The notes under the pieces are model-generated. The model did no database searches, was not told the DNA's origin, and was given only the letters and a program-made list of their open reading frames with translations. A stretch of DNA of 26,040 nucleotides from a virus, in IMG/VR virus record IMGVR_UViG_3300044732_000144, positions 1 through 26,040 of that record, one strand, 5' to 3'. This document shows, in pieces, positions 17,588 to 24,218 of the stretch. Numbering within the stretch: the stretch's first letter is position 1; each line of letters starts with the position of its first letter. Both the position numbers and the translations under genes were made by a program.

Positions 17588-17843
17588 AAGCGGATGTCCC
17601 ACCCAGGACCACGACTCCTGGGGTGATTGCCTAAGGGCATCAAACATACAGATGTCAACTGGTGACGCTAATGGCGAACTGGTTAACAATGGTTGGACTA
17701 ACAAGAAGTGGAACAACGAACTAAAGTTATATCGTGATGCTCGTGCTCAAGGTATACAGCCTGAAGGAACATCTACAGATAAGATTCGCAAGGCTATGGA
17801 TGTAAGCGATAAGACAGGACATGCGTACGGCAGTGCGCTTTAA
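17577..17843 (+). CDS. 88-aa protein with Cys-rich N-terminus, unknown
   Basis: The ATG lies 11 bases inside the end of the glycosyltransferase gene, implying coupling. The product starts MACRSGCPTQDHDSWGDCLR, with Cys at 3, 7 and 18, and then has a helical region with NNGWTNKKWNNELKLYRDAR and QPEGTSTDKIRKAMDVSDKT. The N-terminal Cys/His set could bind one metal ion; the remainder resembles small tail-region proteins of uncharacterised phages. A shorter paralogue precedes the glycosyltransferase, so the two flank it. Function is unknown. Confidence 0.75.
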   Translation: MACRSGCPTQDHDSWGDCLRASNIQMSTGDANGELVNNGWTNKKWNNELKLYRDARAQGIQPEGTSTDKIRKAMDVSDKTGHAYGSAL

Positions 17844-17855
17844 CAAGGAAAAATA

Positions 17856-18611
17856 ATGGCATACAAACCAAGAAAAGATATTAAGGTTTCTGAATCATAC
17901 ATCCAGAAACTTCGTGATGCAGGTTCCAAAAAGGCTGCCCTAGAAAAGTACGGCAGTTCAAGTGACCCTAAGATGCGTGAAGCATTGCGTCGTTTTTACG
18001 GTGCTAGTGCACCTGCTCCAATGAAAGATTCTAGTCGTACTGTTGCTAGAACTCTACCGAAGAAGAGCATTCCAATGAAGACTGTTGCACAGTCAAAGCC
18101 TTCTCGTACTGGTATTGCTCCAAAAAGCAAGACTGCAACCAAGTCAACTAAGCCAGCATCAAATGAAACCATAACTATGGGTTCTCGTACTGGTGGAAAA
18201 ATTACTGTTAATAAAGCCGCTAACGAAAAGCGCAAGGCAGAATTTGAAAAGCGCACGAATCGTGCTTTGACAGTTGCATCTCTTATTCCAGCGGTTCGTG
18301 CTGGTCGTGCAGTTGCTACTGGTGCAAAGGTGGCAAGTGGTGTTTCTAAGGTAAAGGGTACCGCAAAGTACTACGGTGATGCTGCAAAGAACATTTCCAC
18401 TCGTGCTCAAAAAGCAGGAGAGATGCGTAGCACACAGCAAGCAGTTGCTGCTGCTAGCAAGAAGAAGGCTAGTGGATTACAAGGTGCTGCTACTCGTGCA
18501 AAGAATGCTAAGGCTGCAGAGAAGGCAAGACTGGAGCGTAACGCTAAGGCTGCTGCTACTCGTAAGCGTAATGCTGCTGCTGCTAAGCGTGCAGGTAAGG
18601 CTGGTAAATAA
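17856..18611 (+). CDS. Histone H1-like Lys/Ala-rich basic protein
   Basis: This 251-aa protein has a good Shine-Dalgarno (AAGGAAAA, from 17845). The N-terminus (MAYKPRKDIKVSESYIQKLR) may form a small folded unit, followed by a Lys/Ser/Pro-rich linker (about 55-105). A short Ala/Val-rich stretch lies near 140-165 (LTVASLIPAVRAGRAVATGA), and the C-terminal tail (about 195-251) is dominated by Ala, Lys and Arg (e.g. AKAAATRKRNAAAAKRAGKA). The tail resembles histone H1 and bacterial H1-like proteins, which bind DNA non-specifically. It heads a row of six small, mostly basic proteins. A DNA-condensing virion or early-infection role is inference. Confidence 0.75.
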   Translation: MAYKPRKDIKVSESYIQKLRDAGSKKAALEKYGSSSDPKMREALRRFYGASAPAPMKDSSRTVARTLPKKSIPMKTVAQSKPSRTGIAPKSKTATKSTKPASNETITMGSRTGGKITVNKAANEKRKAEFEKRTNRALTVASLIPAVRAGRAVATGAKVASGVSKVKGTAKYYGDAAKNISTRAQKAGEMRSTQQAVAAASKKKASGLQGAATRAKNAKAAEKARLERNAKAAATRKRNAAAAKRAGKAGK

Positions 18612-18949
18612 TGCCAGGTCAACGTCAAATAGGTGGCGGTAAAGGTTCCGGTGGAGGAATGCGCACCGGTGGAGGTAGTGGTAAAGCAGGCAAGCCTAAG
18701 TCTAATGTTACTAAGATTGGTAGCAAGAAGCCAATGAGTGCTGCTGAGCAGAAGGCTCGTGTCAAAATTGACCGAATCAAAAAGTCTCCTGCTGCTGAAG
18801 ATATTCGCAAAGGCAATCTAGATAATCTAAGAAAAACATATGGACTATCTCCACAAAAACCTAAAGTAACTCGCAAGAACAACTCACCATTTGGTCCAGT
18901 TGCTGCAGGTATTGTAAAGACTAAGCCAAAGCCGAAGGGTAAGAAATAA
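18611..18949 (+). CDS. Basic Gly/Lys-rich small protein, 112 aa
   Basis: The start overlaps the previous stop (TAATG). The first 30 residues are Gly-rich with Arg/Lys (QRQIGGGKGSGGGMRTGGG), like an RGG/GK-type flexible nucleic-acid-binding tail. The middle (about 43-80) can form a charged helix (AAEQKARVKIDRIKKSP). The C-terminus ends in alternating Lys-Pro (TKPKPKGKK). No enzyme or metal motif is present. It is probably a disordered nucleic-acid-binding protein; the evidence is composition and neighbours only. Confidence 0.7.
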   Translation: MPGQRQIGGGKGSGGGMRTGGGSGKAGKPKSNVTKIGSKKPMSAAEQKARVKIDRIKKSPAAEDIRKGNLDNLRKTYGLSPQKPKVTRKNNSPFGPVAAGIVKTKPKPKGKK

Positions 18950-19101
18950 TGTGTGCAACATGTGGATGCAATCACAAGAACTACCAGCACGAAATGCCTA
19001 AGATGCCAGGTTCCTACAAAGGTATTGACAAAGTAAACTACAACATGCCGAAGGTACCAGCAGTTCCTGCTATGCCTAAGTCAACCAAGAAGGGTAAGTA
19101 A
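18949..19101 (+). CDS. 50-aa protein with N-terminal Cys cluster and PKM-rich tail
   Basis: This gene is coupled by a TAATG overlap to the preceding one. The product is MCATCGCNHKNYQHEMPKMP followed by GSYKGIDKVNYNMPK and a Pro/Lys/Met tail ending STKKGK. Cys 2, 5 and 7 with His 9 form a compact potential metal site. The rest is basic and probably disordered. Gene density, coupling and absence of another frame support it. It fits the basic-protein row by its tail but differs by its metal-site-like head. Function is unknown. Confidence 0.7.
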   Translation: MCATCGCNHKNYQHEMPKMPGSYKGIDKVNYNMPKVPAVPAMPKSTKKGK

Positions 19102-19102
19102 C

Positions 19103-19555
19103 ATGGCAATGAAACCAGTAAAGCCAAAGGTAATGGCCAAGCCAAAGCCACGTAAGCCAGTAGAAAAGCCAAAGGCTCCACGTGGTAGCAAGACTGATAA
19201 ACAAATGGGTGATATGAATCAACGTGAATCATATAACGCTAAGCGTGATGCAAACAATAAAGTAGTTGCAAAGTACGCTCCACTTAAAGTTAATACCAGT
19301 GCAGATAAAGTTAGCAAATCAAGTACTGGTGTAAAAGTAAAAGGTGAAACACCTCGTTACTCTATGCACAAAGAAGTTTTGGCTGCACGTAAAAAGCGCA
19401 ACGAACAACGCGCTGGTGGCAAAGTAGGAGTTACAAGTGCAGGTAAGTCTAATCCTAAAAAGCGACCTGCAGGCACAGGTGGTTCTATGCCTAAGTATAT
19501 TCCAAGTGCAAAAGCAGTAAAAAATACAATAAAAAAGTCACAAAGAAGTAAGTAA
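19103..19555 (+). CDS. Very basic Lys-rich protein, 150 aa
   Basis: It starts one base after the upstream stop. It opens with MAMKPVKPKVMAKPKPRKPV, an almost uninterrupted Lys/Pro/Arg stretch, then has a central region with QRESYNAKRDANNKVVAKYA. It ends in Lys-rich sequence (KAVKNTIKKSQRSK). Acidic residues are few, so net charge is strongly positive. There is no signal peptide, membrane segment or catalytic motif. It is protamine- or histone-tail-like in composition and is likely to bind nucleic acid or a negatively charged capsid interior. No family is recognised. Confidence 0.7.
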   Translation: MAMKPVKPKVMAKPKPRKPVEKPKAPRGSKTDKQMGDMNQRESYNAKRDANNKVVAKYAPLKVNTSADKVSKSSTGVKVKGETPRYSMHKEVLAARKKRNEQRAGGKVGVTSAGKSNPKKRPAGTGGSMPKYIPSAKAVKNTIKKSQRSK

Positions 19556-19557
19556 TC

Positions 19558-19845
19558 ATGGTAGCAAAGAAGGACCCACGACTAGCACGTGCAGGTGTTT
19601 CTGGCTACAACAAGCCAAAGCGTACACCTAATCATCCAAAGAAGTCACACGTAGTTGTGGCTAAAGTTGGTACTGAGGTTAAGACTATTCGCTTTGGTCA
19701 GCAGGGTGTGTCTGGCTCTCCTAAGAAATCAGGAGAGTCAGCATCCTATGCTGCACGTAGAAAGTCATTCAAAGCACGTCACGCATCTAATATTAACAAG
19801 GGTAAGATGTCCGCAGCATACTGGGCAGACAAGGTTAAATGGTAA
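19558..19845 (+). CDS. Small basic phage protein, 95 aa, conserved-looking
   Basis: This protein looks folded rather than simply basic: DPRLARAGVSGYNKPKRTPN, then a strand VVVAKVGTEVKTIRFGQQG. It ends with ASYAARRKSFKARH, SNINKGKMSAAYWADKVKW. The RRxSFxARH and SAAYWADKVKW segments resemble small, widespread but uncharacterised phage proteins with conserved Arg, His and Trp residues. It is basic overall. I recall this type from metagenomic phages but cannot name a function. It lies between two further basic proteins. Confidence 0.75.
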   Translation: MVAKKDPRLARAGVSGYNKPKRTPNHPKKSHVVVAKVGTEVKTIRFGQQGVSGSPKKSGESASYAARRKSFKARHASNINKGKMSAAYWADKVKW

Positions 19846-20240
19846 TGGCTTACACCAACCCTGCTAAACGAGAAGCACTTAAGAAAAAGATTATGGCTAG
19901 TTCCAAAGGTGGTAAGCCTGGTCAATGGTCTGCTCGTAAAGCACAACTACTTGCACAAGAGTACAAGAAGTCTGGTGGTGGATACTCCGGTCCTAAGACT
20001 TCTAAACAGAAGTCCCTATCCAAGTGGACTAAAGAAGACTGGGGTACTAAGTCAGGTAAGCCTAGCACTCAAGGTAGCAAGGCTACAGGTGAACGCTACC
20101 TACCCAAGAAAGCCAGAGCAGCCTTAACTGCCGAAGAGTACAAGAAGACCTCTGAGGCTAAGCGCAAAGGCACTAAGGCTGGTAAACAGTTTGTTAAGCA
20201 ACCAAAAACTATTGCAAAGAAAACGGCAAGGTATAGATAA
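19845..20240 (+). CDS. DUF5872-like basic protein, 131 aa
   Basis: The frame opens at 19839, but the ATG at 19845 overlaps the previous stop (TAATG) and gives the natural N-terminus MAYTNPAKREALKKKI. A first module (to about residue 48) carries GGKPGQWSARKAQLLAQEYK. The second carries SKWTKEDWGTKSGKP, ATGERYLPKKARAALTAEEY and RKGTKAGKQFVKQP, which I tentatively match to the DUF5872 family of phage and algal-virus proteins. The Lys/Arg content is very high. Possible roles are DNA binding inside the particle or on host DNA. Family name is moderate confidence; function is unknown. Confidence 0.75.
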   Translation: MAYTNPAKREALKKKIMASSKGGKPGQWSARKAQLLAQEYKKSGGGYSGPKTSKQKSLSKWTKEDWGTKSGKPSTQGSKATGERYLPKKARAALTAEEYKKTSEAKRKGTKAGKQFVKQPKTIAKKTARYR

Positions 20241-21139
20241 TGGCAACATTTAGCCAAATGATTGACGAGGTATCCAGAAAACTTTCTGGCTTCACCTTAC
20301 GTCAAGACCGTCAGACATACTTGACGGCAGAGATTACATCAACAGATTCAAGTATACCAGTTAACTCTGCACAGAACATTAGTTCTGGTTTGATTCAAGT
20401 TGGTGACGAACTTATGTTCGTTGAATCCTTTGACCGGACAAACGGTACATTGTTTATCCCACCATATGGTCGTGGATACGATGGCACACAAGCAACCGAA
20501 CACGTAGCAGGTGAACGAGTAGTTATCTCTCCTACCTTCCCACGTCTAGATGTAAAGAATGCAATCAATGAAACAATCCTTGCTGTCTTTCCTGACCTAT
20601 ATGCAACAAACTCTTACACCTTTAAGTTCTCACCAGCCAAGTCAACTTACCCATTACCGGAAGAAGTTGAAACAGTACTGGCCGTTGCTTATGAAACTAC
20701 TGGTCCTTCTAAGGAATGGCTTCCTGTTCGTGGTTGGCGTGTTGACCCTATGGCTAACACTACTGCTTTTGGTTCTCGTAATAGTATTAGTCTTTATACT
20801 GGTGTAGAACCTGGAAGAACCGTACAGGTATTCTATTCAACTGCTCCAGAAATCTTAGAGACTGCCAATGATGATTTTGAAATCACAACTGGCTTACCTG
20901 CATCCTGTAAGGATGTTATTGTTCTTGGTGCATCTGCACGTTTAGCATCCTACATTGACCCAGGTCGTTTGACCTTTGGTTCTGCCGAGGCAGACCAGCA
21001 ATCACAAATTGCAGGTCGTTCGTATGGTGCTGGTACAAATGCATCCAAGTATTTACTTGCTCTTTATGACAAGCGACTTGCCGAGGAAACTCGCAAACTT
21101 CAAGACCGTACACCAATCCGCATCCACTTCACACGATAG
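20240..21139 (+). CDS. Probable head-tail adaptor / tail tubular A-like protein
   Basis: The start overlaps the previous stop (TAATG). This 299-aa protein begins with a helix (MATFSQMIDEVSRKLSGF), then has a beta-rich insert with GLIQVGDELMFVES and PYGRGYDGTQATEHVAG. DVKNAINETILAVFPDLYA follows, then a second beta region, and finally a helical end (KYLLALYDKRLAEETRKLQD). Helical ends around a beta insert, with DVKNAINETIL-like helices, fit gateway/adaptor proteins of podoviruses (T7 gp11-like). It precedes the fibre cassettes and a large tail protein, as an adaptor would. Assignment is by pattern and position. Confidence 0.6.
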   Translation: MATFSQMIDEVSRKLSGFTLRQDRQTYLTAEITSTDSSIPVNSAQNISSGLIQVGDELMFVESFDRTNGTLFIPPYGRGYDGTQATEHVAGERVVISPTFPRLDVKNAINETILAVFPDLYATNSYTFKFSPAKSTYPLPEEVETVLAVAYETTGPSKEWLPVRGWRVDPMANTTAFGSRNSISLYTGVEPGRTVQVFYSTAPEILETANDDFEITTGLPASCKDVIVLGASARLASYIDPGRLTFGSAEADQQSQIAGRSYGAGTNASKYLLALYDKRLAEETRKLQDRTPIRIHFTR

Positions 21140-21148
21140 AAGGATACA

Positions 21149-22363
21149 ATGCCAGCACGTCAATATCGCTCTACGGTTGAAGCGAAGACACTAAACCAAA
21201 CAATAACTAATAGTTCAACTACTATTGTTTTGAATAGTGTTACCACGCTTCCAACCACATACCCATACACCCTTGTCCTTAATCCAGACACGTTAACAGA
21301 AGAAATTGTAACTGTTACCGCATCTGCTGGTGGCAACTCTCTAACTGTAACCCGTGGTCAAGATGGTACTACAGCACAGGCACACAACCTTGGTGCTGCT
21401 GTACGTCACATGATTACTGCTCGTGACTTGCAGGAACCACAGGACCACATCAACAATGGTGGCTACCACATCATCGTGTGTACATCTTCTACTCGCCCAG
21501 GTTCTCCTGTAGATGGACAACACATCTACGAGACCAACACAGATAAGACATTATCGTGGGATGGTACTGCATGGAACCCTGTCTCTGGTGCTGCTGCATA
21601 CCAGGCAGGTGCACCTTCTAACCCTTCAGTAGGTTCACTCTGGGTTGACAGTGATGAGACTGCTTCACAGTTAAACACTAACGACTTCTTATTAAAGTCT
21701 GATGCTAGTGCTGCCAGTGGTTATGTATCCAAGGTTGGTGGAGATACTGTAGTTGCTTCTGGTGCTGCAGTTAAACCATTAGTTCTTAAGGGTGCATCAA
21801 GTCAGACTGCTAACCTACAAGAGTGGCAGGATTCAACTGGTGCTGTAGTTGCTAGTGTTAGCCCAACAGGTAACATTGTTGGTAGCGGATTGACATTAGT
21901 TAAAAAACAAACCGTCGGAACAGGTGTCTCATCTGTAAACGTAACAGGCGCATTTAGCGCAACATTTGAAAATTACCGAATTATATATTCAGGTGGAACG
22001 CAAAGCGCCGATACAAATATAAAGTTGCAATTAGGTGCATCTGTAACAGGTTATAGCGGTGCGTTAGTTTACATGCAATATACAAGTAATACAGTTTTTG
22101 GCGCGGTTGATAATAATGCAAGCGCATTTAGTTTTGTCGGTGGTGGAGATAGTAATGCGTCTTTTGTTAATTTTGAATTATTATGTCCGCAAAAAGCACA
22201 ATTTACCCGCATCTTAAACGGCAAATATTTAATTTCAACATCTACTGGAAGTTATGACGGTGTACATAAAGTCGCAACGGCTTACACAGATTTTACAATA
22301 ACCCCTGGTGCAGGAACGCTAACTGGCGGAACGATTTACGTTTACGGATATGGAACAAACTAA
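21149..22363 (+). CDS. Tail fibre/receptor-binding protein, cassette 1
   Basis: A weak GAAGGA lies ahead of the ATG. This 404-aa protein has an N-terminal beta domain (1-95) with TVTRGQDGTTAQAHNLGAAV, typical of a virion-attachment region. A linker holds two repeats of the LSWDGTAWNPV and GSLWVDSDE kind, then a shaft segment (VLKGASSQTANLQEWQDSTG) and a C-terminal head from about residue 250 (LTLVKKQTVGTGVSSV to GGTIYVYGYGTN). The head is clearly related to that of the 190-aa fibre downstream. Base composition shifts around 21890 to GCG/AGC-richer and AT-richer codons, suggesting the head was acquired by exchange. It probably binds the host surface. Confidence 0.8.
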   Translation: MPARQYRSTVEAKTLNQTITNSSTTIVLNSVTTLPTTYPYTLVLNPDTLTEEIVTVTASAGGNSLTVTRGQDGTTAQAHNLGAAVRHMITARDLQEPQDHINNGGYHIIVCTSSTRPGSPVDGQHIYETNTDKTLSWDGTAWNPVSGAAAYQAGAPSNPSVGSLWVDSDETASQLNTNDFLLKSDASAASGYVSKVGGDTVVASGAAVKPLVLKGASSQTANLQEWQDSTGAVVASVSPTGNIVGSGLTLVKKQTVGTGVSSVNVTGAFSATFENYRIIYSGGTQSADTNIKLQLGASVTGYSGALVYMQYTSNTVFGAVDNNASAFSFVGGGDSNASFVNFELLCPQKAQFTRILNGKYLISTSTGSYDGVHKVATAYTDFTITPGAGTLTGGTIYVYGYGTN

Positions 22364-22476
22364 TGACTAAACCACTTATACAAATTGATGACCTTGTTCG
22401 TGAGATGACTGACGAGGAATTTGCAGCATACGAAGAACAAATAGCAAACGCACCAACATTAGGAGCATCTGAATAA
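22363..22476 (+). CDS. 37-aa acidic fibre-partner protein, cassette 1
   Basis: It overlaps the fibre stop (TAATG) and the next start (TAATG). The product begins MTKPLIQIDDLVREMTDEEF and ends NAPTLGASE. It is nearly repeated by the 36-aa product at 24100-24210, which shares KPLIQIDDLVREMTDEE. Small acidic helical proteins directly after phage fibres are often fibre assembly chaperones; that role is inference here. Confidence 0.8.
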   Translation: MTKPLIQIDDLVREMTDEEFAAYEEQIANAPTLGASE

Positions 22477-23309
22477 TGGCAGTCAACCCAATCAAAGTAT
22501 GGAATGGTACAGCGTGGGAATACACAGGTCCCGTTGTAGCAGCACCACCAGTTAAGTATCAGGCAACTGCACCTACCTCACCTGCAACAGGTGATGTATG
22601 GGTAGAGTCTGACTACGATGTGGCTAGTGTTGACCCTTCCAAGTTATTAACAGGTGGTGTGTACACTAACGAGTCTACTCGTAGTGCTGCTATCCCTACC
22701 CCTACCACTGGTATGGTTACATATGTTGGTGATACTGGTACTGAAAGTCCATCATCCACTATTCCACAGTTAGAAGCATACACTGGTGCTGCTTGGCAGA
22801 ACCTTGGTGGAATGACATTGCTTTCTAAGGTTGATTTTACAACTGGAACAAGTTTTCAAGTAAATAACGTATTTACTTCCGCATACAAAAATTATGAAAT
22901 TTTACTTACCTTAGAAGATGTGAGTGCAACTGGTTCCGTTACGTTCCAATTAGCCTCAGGTGGAACAGTAAATGGAAGCAACAACTACACCTATGCTGGT
23001 CGGGGATTCATCTCATCAAACGCTGCTTCTGATGTTTGGTCAACTGGACTAAACAGTTCATTTCAAATTGGCTATGTTGTAAAAAATACTATCGGACTAC
23101 AGTCAAGTCGTATTACTTTATACAATCCACAACTAACAAAATATACAACTATGACAGCGCAGACCGTATCTAGTCAAGCAGATACTCAAAACTATGGTTT
23201 TGCAATTGGTGGAATGATGAATGTTACAACTGCTTATGACGGAATAAGGGTTAACAGTTCAGGAAATAGTGTAGGAACTTTACAAATTTATGGATTGAGG
23301 AACTCATAA
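22476..23309 (+). CDS. Tail fibre/receptor-binding protein, cassette 2
   Basis: This 277-aa protein starts with IKVWNGTAWEYTGPV, a shorter attachment segment than in cassette 1. It is followed by GDVWVESDYD, then TYVGDTGTESPSS, and from about residue 113 a C-terminal head (MTLLSKVDFTTGTSFQVNNV to GTLQIYGLRNS). The head has the same overall plan as cassettes 1 and 3: an opening strand, FTSAYKNYEILL, and a final strand ending in YG. It is more diverged than the other two are from each other. The start overlaps the 37-aa gene stop. It is likely a second receptor-binding specificity. Confidence 0.75.
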   Translation: MAVNPIKVWNGTAWEYTGPVVAAPPVKYQATAPTSPATGDVWVESDYDVASVDPSKLLTGGVYTNESTRSAAIPTPTTGMVTYVGDTGTESPSSTIPQLEAYTGAAWQNLGGMTLLSKVDFTTGTSFQVNNVFTSAYKNYEILLTLEDVSATGSVTFQLASGGTVNGSNNYTYAGRGFISSNAASDVWSTGLNSSFQIGYVVKNTIGLQSSRITLYNPQLTKYTTMTAQTVSSQADTQNYGFAIGGMMNVTTAYDGIRVNSSGNSVGTLQIYGLRNS

Positions 23310-23524
23310 TGAGCGAAACATTAACAGCAGTAATCTTTGATGCTGCAACAGGTGAAGTAACAGAACGCCCACTAACAGCAGAAGAAATTGCTGAACGTGA
23401 AGCAATGCAAGCAGAAGCAGAAGCACGTCAAGCAGAGCAAGATGCTAAGGCTGCTGCTCGTGTTTCTGCACTAGCAAAGTTAAAAGAATTGGGTCTATCC
23501 CAGGAAGAGATTGAGGCACTGTAA
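23309..23524 (+). CDS. 71-aa acidic coiled-coil fibre partner, cassette 2
   Basis: It is coupled at both ends by TAATG. After a short strand region (TLTAVIFDAATGEVTERPL) it is a long Glu/Ala-rich helix (IAEREAMQAEAEARQAEQDA) ending LKELGLSQEEIEAL. This resembles small proteins encoded after phage fibres (tail fibre assembly type). It differs from the partners of cassettes 1 and 3. Chaperone function is inferred from position and form. Confidence 0.75.
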   Translation: MSETLTAVIFDAATGEVTERPLTAEEIAEREAMQAEAEARQAEQDAKAAARVSALAKLKELGLSQEEIEAL

Positions 23525-24096
23525 TGGCAAAGGTCGCAAAGATTTGGGATGGTACTGCTTGGGTTGACCTTGCCACAAGTGTACCTGATTTAAGTAACTA
23601 TCAGTTAAAGTCTGAAGGTGGTTTGACTTTTGTAAAGAAGCAGACCATTGGTACGGCAGTGTCAAGTGTAACTGTGACAGATGCCTTTAGTGCAACTTAT
23701 GACAATTACAAAATCATGGTTTCAAGTGGCGTGGGAAGCGGTACTAATTATTTAACTTTGTCTTTAGGTGCAGCAAATAGTTTATATTACAGCGCATTAA
23801 CATCAGCATTGTATTCAAATGCAACAGTTTTGACGGCAAACACTAATAATGGAGCGGCTTTTGGTCAGGCGGGTTGGACTTCTCCTGGAATGATAAGTTT
23901 GAGCGTTGATGTAATAAATCCATTTTTGTCTAAAAATACTTTAATTAGTGGAAATTTTGCTGGAACTTCCGTAGGTGGAAGTATGGGCGGAATTCAAGAT
24001 AGCACCACTTCATTTACAGCCTTCACAATTACACCTGCTGGTGGCGTTACCTTAACAGGTGGAACAATCTACGTCTACGGATACAACAAGGGATAA
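23524..24096 (+). CDS. Tail fibre/receptor-binding protein, cassette 3
   Basis: This 190-aa protein is the shortest fibre. KIWDGTAWVDLATS (6-19) is followed almost at once by the head, LTFVKKQTIGTAVSSVTVTD to LTGGTIYVYGYNKG. Head start, the segment FSATYDNYKIM and the end GGTIYVYGY match cassette 1 closely, while the middle is diverged. That is the pattern expected of a receptor-binding head whose exposed loops vary. It begins on the stop of the 71-aa gene (TAATG) and is followed by a 36-aa partner. Confidence 0.75.
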   Translation: MAKVAKIWDGTAWVDLATSVPDLSNYQLKSEGGLTFVKKQTIGTAVSSVTVTDAFSATYDNYKIMVSSGVGSGTNYLTLSLGAANSLYYSALTSALYSNATVLTANTNNGAAFGQAGWTSPGMISLSVDVINPFLSKNTLISGNFAGTSVGGSMGGIQDSTTSFTAFTITPAGGVTLTGGTIYVYGYNKG

Positions 24097-24099
24097 CAG

Positions 24100-24210
24100 A
24101 TGAGTAAACCTTTAATTCAAATTGATGATTTAGTCCGTGAAATGACGGATGAAGAATACGAAACATATCAAGCACAGATTGCAGATGCACCACAACTTGT
24201 TTCTGAATAG
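24100..24210 (+). CDS. 36-aa acidic fibre-partner protein, cassette 3
   Basis: The product MSKPLIQIDDLVREMTDEEY and following residues ending APQLVSE is a paralogue of the 37-aa product of cassette 1, sharing seventeen consecutive residues. The DNA differs at many third positions, so the protein sequence appears to be under selection. It starts three bases after the fibre stop. Confidence 0.8.
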   Translation: MSKPLIQIDDLVREMTDEEYETYQAQIADAPQLVSE

Positions 24211-24218
24211 GAGTATAA

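Noticed and set aside
21149-24096. Possible diversity-generating retroelement acting on fibre heads
   Set aside because: No reverse transcriptase, template repeat or near-identical variable repeat is seen in the window. The heads are diverged paralogues.
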